Shown here in pieces: positions 19,754 through 27,477 of a DNA stretch of 40,803 nt (position 1 is the first letter of the stretch; each line of letters begins with the position of its first letter). The notes beneath the pieces were generated by a model. That model saw nothing but the letters and a program-made list of their open reading frames with translations. It was not told the DNA's origin and ran no database searches. Both the position numbers and the translations under genes were made by a program. The DNA lies in the NCBI GenBank assembly GCA_035637315.1, contig DASPXK010000162.1:1-40803 (forward strand). The letters run 5' to 3'. Source of the stretch: DASPXK01 sp035637315. GTDB lineage: Bacteria > Chloroflexota > UBA6077 > JACCZL01.

Positions 19754-22042
19754 CTATTCGGTCTGCGGGGCGAAACCGCGGATGTAGTTGATCAGATGCC
19801 AGCCGTCCGCCTCCGAGATCTGACCCTCGAACGCTGGCATGCCGGTCCCGAGCACGCCCTTGGACAGCCAGGTAAACAGCTCACCATCGGTATGGCCGGC
19901 CGCCATGTGGACGCGAAAGTCGGCCGGGCGCGGACGTAGGCTCGCGGCCAGTGGGCCGTCCCCGCGACCGTTCGCCCCGTGGCAGACCACACAGTTCTGC
20001 TCGTACAGCTCCCGGCCGCGTGTCAGCGACGCGGCGTCCGGAGCGAACGGATTGCGAAGTGAGCGGATGTCGGGCGCCACGGCCGGCGCGGCGATCGCCC
20101 GCGAGTAGAGGACACCGCCGATCATCGCTACCGCCAGGCTGGCGGCATACAGTCCAAGCCGCTCATAGCGGCGGACAGCACGGCTGCGGCTAATCCAGAA
20201 AGTCAAGATCAGTCCCAGGCCCATGAACGCAACCGCCGCCGCCTTGCGGGGCGAGATCGTTATCGTCGGCGCAATCGCCTCGAGCGACGGCGCCTGGCCG
20301 GCGGTCTCGGGGCTGCTGACCTGCACGCGCCAACCGACCCGCACGTCATCGCGACCCCGGCGGCGAACGAGCGCCTCCAGTTGCCAGTTGCCGTCTGTGC
20401 TCAAGTTGACCGCAGTTGCGCCGAAGCTACCGTCGTCGCGCGGCTGCAGGATCAGATTGCCGGAGCCCAGCTCCTGGTCCAGGTAGGTGAAGCGAAGAGT
20501 GACTCGCTGAACGTCCGGCGGCGGCTGCCCACTGCCGTCGTCGAGCCGGACGCTGAACGTGTTGGCACCCGGGCGGCCCGGCGAGATGGTCATGGCGACG
20601 CCGACGTCCTCGGCGAGCCCCTCGCGATCGATGGGCCGCGGCTGGCGGGCGTACGTCTCGCGGGCCGGCTCCGAGGCCGTTAGGACCGCGGTGGCGAGCA
20701 GGACGCCGACTCCCAGCGCGGCCTCGGCCGCGACCGCCAACCGGAACCGACCGATCAGGAGGCGAGCGTGTTCTCCCAGGCGCCGTCCTCGCTCCAGGGT
20801 GGCCCTGGCGAATCGCGGCCGGGCCACCAGCAGGTTGATGGCGCCGAGCAGCAGGAGCGGCGTGAGCAGCGCTAGCTTGGCCAGCAGGGCGCCCCCGTAC
20901 AGCGTCGCGAACGCGGCCCAGCTGGAGACCTGGAGCCAGGCTTGAAATGCGCCGCTCAGGGCCAGCAGCGCCACGGCTACAATCGCCAGCGCCGAGAAGC
21001 GCGGAATGATGGCTGCTAGAGCGCGCGTCCGCTGGTCGGTCCGCAGCGGTCGGAGTACGACCGGTACGATCAGCGCGAACGAGACCAGTCCGCCCACCCA
21101 GGCGGCCGCCGCGCCCTGGTGCACCCAGTCCACTGCTACGCCAAGCCAGGCGCCGCTGGGGATGGCGGCGGCATGGCTGGTCAGGCTCATCGCGGCTAGG
21201 AGAGCGGCACCCATCGCCAGGCCGATCCACCACAACGCCCGGCCGCGCGCTCGCCACAGCGCGAGGCCGATCAGGACTGCGAGCAGCAGACGCGTCTGCC
21301 AGAACAAGCCGAGACGGGTGGCGAGGAGCTGTGGCAGCGGTCCGCCGAGCACCTCCCAGGTGGGTACCTCGGCGGCATTGGCGGCCTGGAATGCCATGCC
21401 AACCAGCGTCGCGACGATGAGCACGGCGGTGGCCGCCAGCCCGAGGCGGCGAAAGCGAATCTCGTGAGCGTCAAGCCGATCCGCTCGTCGGCCACGGGTC
21501 GATGCGATCGTGGCCAGGGCCGGCGCCAGCACGGCTTGACGGAAGAGGAATCCACCAGCCAACGCCAGCGCGGCCAGGTAACCGAGCCAGCGCGCGGCGA
21601 CGTCGCCGACGTTTGGCACGAAGACCGGCGCCTCCTCGAGGGCTCCGGACAATCCACCGGCGCCCACGACCAGCGGGAAAACTCCGCGCGTGACGTGGCC
21701 GTCGACCGCCGAAAGCGCTCGCCAGGAGACTGTGTACGTCCCGTCTCCGAGTGGACCGACGGAGACGATCAGGGCGCGCGGAGTGCCGGCTACGCCCTGG
21801 CTGTCGTCCAGGTCGACGCGCCGGCGCGTCGAGTCGAGGACCTCGATCTTGCTGAAGCTCGGCTCGACTTCCTCGGTGAACCAGACCTGGATCTGGCCGG
21901 GCGGCTCGAGCTGGCCACCCGCGGTCGGCTGCGACTTCTCGTAGAGAGCGTGGGCGAAGGCCGGGCTGGCACCCGCGAGGAGAACGAGCATCGCCAGCGT
22001 GAGCGATCGAGCAAGGGTCGGGTAGGAAACGCGCATCGCCAT
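19754..22042 (-). CDS. CopC-CopD-cytochrome c fusion protein
   Basis: A 762-residue membrane protein joining three parts. After a signal peptide ending SPAFA comes a CopC domain (about 30-125) whose mature N-terminus is His and which keeps the DGH copper motif (AVDGHVTRG). About 150-420 is a multi-helix CopD region (WVHQGAAAAWVGGLVSF). About 450-590 is a periplasmic beta region, followed by two helices. The C-terminus is a mono-haem cytochrome c with CVVCH at 684-688 and Met735 (GMPAF) as likely sixth ligand. CopC binds Cu(II) in the periplasm and CopD is thought to take copper inward; the attached haem suggests redox coupling (inference). ATG 22042 is preferred because it opens the signal peptide; a TTG at 22117 overlaps the upstream stop. 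It is last in the operon. Confidence 0.85.
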   Translation of the reverse strand: MAMRVSYPTLARSLTLAMLVLLAGASPAFAHALYEKSQPTAGGQLEPPGQIQVWFTEEVEPSFSKIEVLDSTRRRVDLDDSQGVAGTPRALIVSVGPLGDGTYTVSWRALSAVDGHVTRGVFPLVVGAGGLSGALEEAPVFVPNVGDVAARWLGYLAALALAGGFLFRQAVLAPALATIASTRGRRADRLDAHEIRFRRLGLAATAVLIVATLVGMAFQAANAAEVPTWEVLGGPLPQLLATRLGLFWQTRLLLAVLIGLALWRARGRALWWIGLAMGAALLAAMSLTSHAAAIPSGAWLGVAVDWVHQGAAAAWVGGLVSFALIVPVVLRPLRTDQRTRALAAIIPRFSALAIVAVALLALSGAFQAWLQVSSWAAFATLYGGALLAKLALLTPLLLLGAINLLVARPRFARATLERGRRLGEHARLLIGRFRLAVAAEAALGVGVLLATAVLTASEPARETYARQPRPIDREGLAEDVGVAMTISPGRPGANTFSVRLDDGSGQPPPDVQRVTLRFTYLDQELGSGNLILQPRDDGSFGATAVNLSTDGNWQLEALVRRRGRDDVRVGWRVQVSSPETAGQAPSLEAIAPTITISPRKAAAVAFMGLGLILTFWISRSRAVRRYERLGLYAASLAVAMIGGVLYSRAIAAPAVAPDIRSLRNPFAPDAASLTRGRELYEQNCVVCHGANGRGDGPLAASLRPRPADFRVHMAAGHTDGELFTWLSKGVLGTGMPAFEGQISEADGWHLINYIRGFAPQTE

Positions 22043-22070
22043 GGTTCGGGGAATGCTCCTCGGCAACGCG

Positions 22071-22103
22071 CCCTGGGGCCAGCGGCGAGCCGTGGCCCCA
22101 GGG
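22071..22103 (-). terminator. Strong hairpin before the CopC-CopD fusion gene
   Basis: CCCTGGGGCCA (22071-22081) and TGGCCCCAGGG (22093-22103) form a perfect 11-bp stem with an 11-base loop. It sits between the stop of 22114-22569 and the ATG at 22042. No T-run follows, so it may lower read-through or protect mRNA rather than end transcription. Confidence 0.5.
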
Positions 22104-22113
22104 CCGCGTACGA

Positions 22114-22569
22114 TCAATGCTGTTGGCCTCCTCGATCACCGCCGAGCCAGGCGAACACGACGTCCGACAGGTCGTGCTCCAGCTCGTGGACTTCGTGGGC
22201 AGGTCCGGCAGCCTTGCCGACGTCCTCAGCTCGGACGGCCTCCTCGAGCTCGCGAAGCTCGCTGCCGAGTGCCTTCGCCTTTTCCTGAAGCGGATCAGGC
22301 CAGTCGGTCGCACTCACGGCAATCCTCGCCCTGCGCACGGTGCCAAGCGAGCCAGCGGGCAGCGTGCCGCCGGCCAGGCTCTCGTCAAGGCCATGGAAGC
22401 CGGCCCGATCCAACATGAAGATGACCGCCATGATCTGCCCCTTCTGGGCGGCGAGATAGGCATCCATCTGCGCCGAAGCGGGACGAGTCAGCACGGTAAC
22501 ACTCGCGAGTGACAAAAGGATTCCGGCGACGAGGCCGGCGCTCGCGAGAAAGACGTTGTGCCTTCGCAT
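22114..22569 (-). CDS. Small periplasmic protein in the Cop operon, unrecognised
   Basis: A 151-residue protein. Signal peptide at residues 1-33 (FLASAGLVAGILLSLASVTVL, cut near ASA). The mature part is helical and charged: MDAYLAAQKGQIMAVIFMLD, then LGTVRRARIAVSATDWP and KALGSELRELEEAVRAED, ending in a His/Glu-rich tract (HEVHELEHDL) that could bind metal. No family recognised. A GGGGG run eight bases before the ATG is an acceptable ribosome site. It lies between a CopC gene (99 bp upstream) and the CopC-CopD fusion, so a part in copper handling is inferred from position only. Confidence 0.7.
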   Translation of the reverse strand: MRRHNVFLASAGLVAGILLSLASVTVLTRPASAQMDAYLAAQKGQIMAVIFMLDRAGFHGLDESLAGGTLPAGSLGTVRRARIAVSATDWPDPLQEKAKALGSELRELEEAVRAEDVGKAAGPAHEVHELEHDLSDVVFAWLGGDRGGQQH

Positions 22570-22668
22570 CGAAGATCCCCCTTCTGTCTGGCTGCCGGCC
22601 TGCGAGCGTGCTGGCCGGCAAGCCGGAAATGTCCCCGGACGCTTGCACCGGCCGTGGAACCAGGCTTT

Positions 22669-23361
22669 CTAACGATTGGCCCATGAGCCCGCGCAGTCCT
22701 CGACGACGACGTCGTAGGGAGTAGTGTTGTGGAACATCAGGCGATAGGTCCCGCCCGGCTGCTCCTCAAACACCCCCTCGGTGGTGCCTGGCTGACCCAA
22801 GAGCAGCTTTGGCGCCGCGGTCTCATTCTCAACGATCATGAACGCGAACGGCTCCGCGGCGCTATCAAGGCGCCAGCGAACGCGCCACGGCCCACGCACC
22901 GTGAACGGCTCCGTCGTCATCAAGTCCGCGTTGCGCCACTGTCCCACGACGACCCAGGCTGCCGGCGGCGTGACGCCCACGCCGAACGCGAAGGTCCCAT
23001 CCGCGTCATCGCCGTCCTCAGCGGAGATGGTCATCCACTTGACCGTGTACACCCCGGTCGGCAGCCCGGGCAGCGAGACCAGCATCACCTTGCGGTCCGG
23101 GTCGTCCAGGTCGACGCGGCCGTCGCCCAGGTCAACCTGCGTGCCCGTCTCGTCCACGACCATCAGGCTGCTGCGAGACATCATTTCCTGGGTGAACCAG
23201 GCCTTCAGGACGAATGGCGCGCCGTCGACCATGCTGCCCGCAGGCGGGTCAGAGTGGTCGTAGCGTGCGTGAGCAAAGGTTGTCGCGACGTTCTGCGTAA
23301 ACAGCCCGATCGCCGTCAACGCTACGGCAAGCATCAGAACGAAGGCCCGAGTCTGTCGCAT
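22669..23361 (-). CDS. CopC-domain protein B with altered copper motif
   Basis: A 230-residue exported CopC-like protein. The signal peptide (1-30) ends TTFA, leaving His as the mature N-terminus (HARYDHSDPPAG), as in true CopC. The sandwich follows (APFVLKAWFTQEM, GVYTVKWMTISAEDG). The copper motif DGH is DGD here, so one His ligand is lost while the Asp remains. Residues about 135-230 form a second domain not seen in CopC (FMIVENETAAPKLLLG, GGTYRLMFHNTTPYDVVVEDC), unrecognised. The start is two bases after the upstream stop (23364), so it is cotranscribed and probably coupled. Confidence 0.8.
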   Translation of the reverse strand: MRQTRAFVLMLAVALTAIGLFTQNVATTFAHARYDHSDPPAGSMVDGAPFVLKAWFTQEMMSRSSLMVVDETGTQVDLGDGRVDLDDPDRKVMLVSLPGLPTGVYTVKWMTISAEDGDDADGTFAFGVGVTPPAAWVVVGQWRNADLMTTEPFTVRGPWRVRWRLDSAAEPFAFMIVENETAAPKLLLGQPGTTEGVFEEQPGGTYRLMFHNTTPYDVVVEDCAGSWANR

Positions 23362-23363
23362 GG

Positions 23364-24149
23364 CTATTCGTTCCCCTTCCCCTTCTTGTTCTCTCCTCTC
23401 TTGGCGCGCGCCTCGTCGTCGTCCGGACGGTTGCCGGCCCGAGCCGACGCGTTGCTGGTCGTGAACTCCTCTCGTGCTCCGAAATCCTCGCGGTCGACCG
23501 AGCTGCCCTGCGAGATCACGGCTAGGGCCAGGTAGGGGTCGCCCGGCCTGGTGGCAACAGTCAACGCGAGCGAGTCACCGACCCGGGCGCTAAGCTTCTT
23601 TCGCAACCTGGAAACGTCGACCTGGATCGGCTGCGCGGAGCCGCTGACATCGGTGGTGAGGAGGGTGAGCGTGCCACCCACCTGGTCGGTCACCGTACCC
23701 GAGACGTCGAACTGCTGGCCCAGCTGGCCGGATGGACCGCCGGCTGTTGCCGCGGGAACCGGTACGGCGATTCCGAAGGCGAACCTGCCTTCAGCTTCGT
23801 CGCCGTCGTCGGCCGAGACGGTCTGCCAGCGGACGGTGTAGACGCCAGGCGACAGGTCGGACCGCAGGGTGACAACCATTCGCTTGCGGTCCGGGTCGCT
23901 CGTGTCGACTCGCGCATCGCCGTTGTCGACCCGGTCACCTCGCTCGTTGACGACCTCGAGCGTGCTGCCCCGCGAGCGGAGCGTTTCGGTGAACCAGACC
24001 TGGACGCTCGCCGGCGCGGCGGCGACGGTCGCGCCCGCGGCCGGCTCTGAGCGGTCGTACTCTGAATGCGCTTGCACTTCGACGGCCCCGGCGACTGCCA
24101 GGCTGACTGCGAGAACCGGGCCCCCGAACAATCGAAAAAAGACCCGCAT
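23364..24149 (-). CDS. CopC-domain protein A with extra C-terminal domain
   Basis: A 261-residue exported protein. The signal peptide ends VEVQA, leaving His first (HSEYDRSEPAAG). The CopC sandwich is at about 30-130 (ASVQVWFTETL, GVYTVRWQTVSADDG) with DGD in place of DGH, as in its neighbour. A second beta domain (about 145-220, FDVSGTVTDQVGGTLTLL) and a charged Lys/Arg/Asp tail follow. The ATG at 24149 has AAGGAG eight bases before it; the frame is open upstream to 24227 without a better start. With the next gene it looks like a tandem duplication that diverged at the C-terminus. The binding role is inferred; copper affinity is probably weaker than in CopC. Confidence 0.82.
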   Translation of the reverse strand: MRVFFRLFGGPVLAVSLAVAGAVEVQAHSEYDRSEPAAGATVAAAPASVQVWFTETLRSRGSTLEVVNERGDRVDNGDARVDTSDPDRKRMVVTLRSDLSPGVYTVRWQTVSADDGDEAEGRFAFGIAVPVPAATAGGPSGQLGQQFDVSGTVTDQVGGTLTLLTTDVSGSAQPIQVDVSRLRKKLSARVGDSLALTVATRPGDPYLALAVISQGSSVDREDFGAREEFTTSNASARAGNRPDDDEARAKRGENKKGKGNE

Positions 24150-24254
24150 GCTGAAGCTCCTTCGTCCGTAATGGGCTGCAATCCCGACCCGAACCCTCAT
24201 GGGCAGGTCGAGGACAATGCCGTGCACGTCACGGCTACCCCTGACGGAGGAGCT

Positions 24255-24665
24255 TCAGCGGGGAGGGCCGGTGGGGACGCTCATCCAGGCCTGTTGGAGC
24301 AGACCAGAGCGGCGCGGCGCGAGTGGCGAGACCCAGAGGAGGCCGAGCAGCCCGAGCGGCGCCGCGGCCAGCATGCCCTCGACTGCCAGGCCGAGGCCCG
24401 AACCAAACGGACCGACCGGAGCGATGACCGGCAGCCCGCTCACTACTGGCTTCGGAGTCGCGCTCGGGTCAGCCAAACGATGGGCGGCGTGAGGGTCGTG
24501 AGTGTGCGGGAAGATCGGGTGAACGAGAACGAGCTCGTGAAATTTGGGGTCGCACAGGCCGTTGGTGGGTGTCACGAGCGCCAACGACATGACGACCAGG
24601 CCGGCGAGCAGCGACAGCAGCCCGCCGCCGAGCCCGCGAAGATCAGGGGCAAGTCCGCATCGCAT
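24255..24665 (-). CDS. Membrane protein with His-rich loop, first gene of the Cop operon
   Basis: A 136-residue protein with a helix at about 14-33 (GGLLSLLAGLVVMSLALV) and a second at about 88-110. The stretch between begins with HELVLVHPIFPHTHDPHAAH, written here as HELVLVHP and HTHDPHAAH, seven His in about 20 residues, a plausible metal-binding loop. No family recognised. Codon and base use match neighbours. AAGGA stands thirteen bases before the ATG, a little far. It lies 105 bp upstream of CopC protein A on the same strand; a role in copper sensing or supply is inferred from position and composition. Confidence 0.55.
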   Translation of the reverse strand: MRCGLAPDLRGLGGGLLSLLAGLVVMSLALVTPTNGLCDPKFHELVLVHPIFPHTHDPHAAHRLADPSATPKPVVSGLPVIAPVGPFGSGLGLAVEGMLAAAPLGLLGLLWVSPLAPRRSGLLQQAWMSVPTGPPR

Positions 24666-24792
24666 GGGACAGCCGGGTCCTTGAGTGGAGTCTAGGCCGC
24701 GTGGAGCTGGGCATGCAAGGAATGGCCAGCCGCGCGGGGGCAGAAGCTCGTTTCGCCCGCCGCTGCCATTCGGCCGGCCGAGCGCCTACGGG

Positions 24793-25434
24793 CTACAGCG
24801 AGCCCTTTGTGGAGGGGACCTGGTCGGCGATTCGAGGGTCGAGCCGGGTGGCCAGCTCTAGAGCCCGAGCAAGGGCCTTGAACGCCGCCTCGGCGCGATG
24901 GTGGTCGTTTTCGCCCCCCAGCAGCCGAACGTGAAGCGTCAGCCGAGCCTCGGTCGCGAATGAACGGAGGAAGTGGGAGATCAGCTCGGTCGGCAGGGCG
25001 CCGATGACGTCCCCCCCGAACGGCAGATCCACTACCGCGAAGCCGCGCCCGCTCAAGTCGATGGCAACCTGGACGAGCGCCTCGTCCAGGGGCGCGGTGG
25101 CGTCTGCGAAACGACGCAGGCCACGCTTGTCGTCGAGCGCCCGGTCGAGCGCTTGACCGAGTACGATCGCGACATCCTCCACCGTGTGGTGCGCGTCGAC
25201 GTGGAGGTCGCCTGAGGTCGTGATCGATAGGTCGAAACGGGCATGTCGCGCGAAGCTTTCGAGCATGTGGTCAAGAAAGCCGACCCCGGTCGAGATTTCG
25301 GCCCGGCCCGTTCCGTCCAGGTCAAGGCTCAGATCGACGGTCGTCTCGCGAGTCTCGCGGCGGACCTGCGCGGCGCGATGAGCTGCCACGGTCGTCGTCA
25401 CCCTTTGCCCGTCACCGGCACGTGTGGCTGCCAT
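24793..25434 (-). CDS. hisB: Imidazoleglycerol-phosphate dehydratase
   Basis: A 213-residue monofunctional HisB, which dehydrates imidazole glycerol phosphate to imidazole acetol phosphate in histidine synthesis. The two Mn-binding motifs are present, DAHHTVEDV near residue 80 and ENDHHRAEAAF near 174, with the family's GVGFLDHML at 51-59. The N-terminus is about 13 residues longer than usual. AGGA close to the ATG at 25434 supports that start; a GTG eleven codons later is possible. No other his gene is beside it, so the pathway is dispersed. The 24666-24792 gap downstream holds nothing I recognise. Confidence 0.93.
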   Translation of the reverse strand: MAATRAGDGQRVTTTVAAHRAAQVRRETRETTVDLSLDLDGTGRAEISTGVGFLDHMLESFARHARFDLSITTSGDLHVDAHHTVEDVAIVLGQALDRALDDKRGLRRFADATAPLDEALVQVAIDLSGRGFAVVDLPFGGDVIGALPTELISHFLRSFATEARLTLHVRLLGGENDHHRAEAAFKALARALELATRLDPRIADQVPSTKGSL

Positions 25435-25555
25435 CGGTCCTCTCCTCTATTCTGGCCCGGTCGGCGGGCGCACTGGACGCGCGTAGTATGCGGCATCCGC
25501 GCGACGCCTGGCTTGCCGAGGGACGGCCCTCATCCCGCGAAGCGCACTTGTTTCC

Positions 25556-25600
25556 TGCCCCTCTCCCTGCCGCGGGAGAGGGGGCAAGGGGGTGAGGGCG
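25556..25600. repeat. GC-rich palindrome in the hisB-rny gap
   Basis: TGCCCCTCTCCC (25556-25567) pairs with GGGAGAGGGGGCA (25574-25586) with one bulged G, followed by AAGGGGGTGAGGGCG. The right side matches the element at 40587 (ending GGGGGTGAGGGCG), so both belong to one family. It lies between the divergent hisB and RNase Y-like genes, whose 288-bp gap holds no other gene. Confidence 0.7.
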
Positions 25601-25722
25601 GCACATGGCTGCCGGGCGGATCATCCGGTCCAGGGCGCGGACGAAGCCCTGCCTTCACGCTCGCGCGTGAAGCCGCCAACGCGGCATAATGCTCACGACA
25701 AAATCGGCATAGGCTGCGGTGA

Positions 25723-27426
25723 GTGGCCAGGCGTCTGCCCCCGCGGCGGGCTTGGGCTGTGACTCTCGAGATCGCGCTTTTGGTGCTCGTCCCGTTCATC
25801 GGGCTTGCACTCGGCCTGGGCCTGGTTCTGCTGGTGCCCCGCCGCGCGTCGGCCGAACGTGACGACCTGCTGGGCGAGGCCCGCGCGAAGCGAGACGAAC
25901 GGATCCGAGCCGCGCGGAGCCAGGCTCTGGAGGAGCGCGCTGAGGCGGAGGCGTCCGCCCGACAGCTTTTGACGGCGGTCGAAGAGGCCGAGCAACGCCT
26001 GGATCGGCGCGAGGAGCGTCTCGAGAGCCGCCTCGACAACCTCATGGCGCGCGAGGCGGCAACCGATGTGCGCGAGTCAGAGGTCGTCAAGCGTGCCGCA
26101 GCGGCGAGCGCTGCCTGTGAAGAGCAAGCCGCGAGCGTTGAGCGAATCCGGTCCCTAAGCCCCGAGGCTGCCCGAGCGACGCTGCTGGAGCAGGTCGCTC
26201 CGTCGGCCCGTGAGACGGCGGTCGCGCGGGCAGAGGGGATCCAGGCGGAAGCGGAGGACGCGTTTCGGCAGGCGCGGGCTCGACCGGCCGCGCTGGCGGT
26301 CCAGAGAACATCCAGCGACCTGGTCGGCGAGTTTGCTCTGGTGCCCGTCCCAATCCCGCGCGAGGAGATCAAGGGCCGCATCATTGGCCGCGAGGGCCGA
26401 AATATCAAGGCGTTTGAGGCGATGACTGGCGTGGAGCTAGTAATCGACGACGCGCCCGATGTAGTTACCCTGTCGGGCTTCGATCCGTTTCGGAGAGAAG
26501 TAGCTCGTCTTGCCTTACTGGACCTGGTCGAGGACGGGCGGATCCATCCGGGCCGGATCGAGGAGTCGGTCAGCCGGACCCGAGAGAACCTCGCACGGCA
26601 GCTTCACGAGGATGGCGTGAGGGCCGCCAACTCTGTCGGAGCCGGCCATCTCAGCCCGGACCTCGCCGAACTGCTTGGTCGTCTACGCCTCATTAGGTCT
26701 GGCACTGAGGACCTCCTTAAGGCGGCGGTTCGGTCCGCAGGCCTGGCCGCCCAGCTCGCCGCCGAGCTGAAGGCTGACCCACGAGTGACACGACGGGCGG
26801 CGCTGTTGTACGACCTTGGTCGCGCCGTCGGCCGCGACGCGGGCGGCTCGACCGAGGTGATTACGGCCGACGTGTTGACGCGCGCTGCTGAATCGCCGGC
26901 TGTGGTTGCGGCGGTCAAGCCACCTGGTGACCTCTATCCGACGATCACTCCTGAGCAGGCTGCAGTCTGGCTGGCGCGCGCGGCAGTCGATGCTGGCTGG
27001 GCGGCGCGTGAAGAGTCCCCGGTCCGCCGCGTTGACGCCGTCGAGCGCGCCGCGGCGCTTGTTGAGGGCGTGGCCGAGGCGCGCGCGTTTCAGGTTGGCA
27101 CTCGAGTCCGCCTGCTGCTAAGCGCCGCTGACGCCGTCGATACTGTCGACCGGATCCAGCTAGCCGCGGCGGTGATCGAGCGCATCGAGGTGTCGCTGGG
27201 TCCTCGAGTGGGTCTGACTGTTGCGCTGCTCGCTGGCCCCACCTATCGAGCGGTTGAAGATGAGGGTACAAGTAGACGCGGGACGGCTGCGCCTGGCTCC
27301 AACGGGGAGTCAGCGCCCTCGCCAACTGCGCGAGAACCGTCCGGGTCCACTCCAGGCAACGGCGCTGGCCGCCTCGAGGCCGTCCGGCCTCGGTTCCGTG
27401 GGCGCCACGGCCGGCGACGCGGATGA
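25723..27426 (+). CDS. RNase Y homologue with degenerate HD domain (probable pseudoenzyme)
   Basis: A 567-residue protein with the RNase Y layout. Membrane helix about 13-38; coiled coil about 45-190; KH domain with GRIIGREGRN at 218-227 and VVTLSGFDPFRREVA; then an HD-fold region. RNase Y is a membrane-bound endonuclease for mRNA decay whose HD motif reads LLHDIGK. Here it is LLYDLGR (361-367), so the metal His is Tyr363. The two upstream histidines (QHSIEVAH in typical forms) are Ala334 and Gly340, and the usual AHHGD reads KPPGD (399-403). All metal-binding His are lost, while the KH domain is intact, so RNA binding without cleavage is likely (inference). A basic tail RRGR ends it. The GTG at 25723 has no strong ribosome site. 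A true rny may be elsewhere in the genome. Confidence 0.85.
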   Translation: MARRLPPRRAWAVTLEIALLVLVPFIGLALGLGLVLLVPRRASAERDDLLGEARAKRDERIRAARSQALEERAEAEASARQLLTAVEEAEQRLDRREERLESRLDNLMAREAATDVRESEVVKRAAAASAACEEQAASVERIRSLSPEAARATLLEQVAPSARETAVARAEGIQAEAEDAFRQARARPAALAVQRTSSDLVGEFALVPVPIPREEIKGRIIGREGRNIKAFEAMTGVELVIDDAPDVVTLSGFDPFRREVARLALLDLVEDGRIHPGRIEESVSRTRENLARQLHEDGVRAANSVGAGHLSPDLAELLGRLRLIRSGTEDLLKAAVRSAGLAAQLAAELKADPRVTRRAALLYDLGRAVGRDAGGSTEVITADVLTRAAESPAVVAAVKPPGDLYPTITPEQAAVWLARAAVDAGWAAREESPVRRVDAVERAAALVEGVAEARAFQVGTRVRLLLSAADAVDTVDRIQLAAAVIERIEVSLGPRVGLTVALLAGPTYRAVEDEGTSRRGTAAPGSNGESAPSPTAREPSGSTPGNGAGRLEAVRPRFRGRHGRRRG

Positions 27427-27477
27427 TCGGGGGCTGACTGTCGGCCGGCTAGCTTTTCCGAACTGCGTTCCCAGACC

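Noticed and set aside
22042..22117. TTG at 22117 as start of the CopC-CopD fusion, overlapping the previous stop
   Set aside because: It would put about 25 residues before the signal peptide and read through the hairpin; the ATG at 22042 directly opens the signal peptide.
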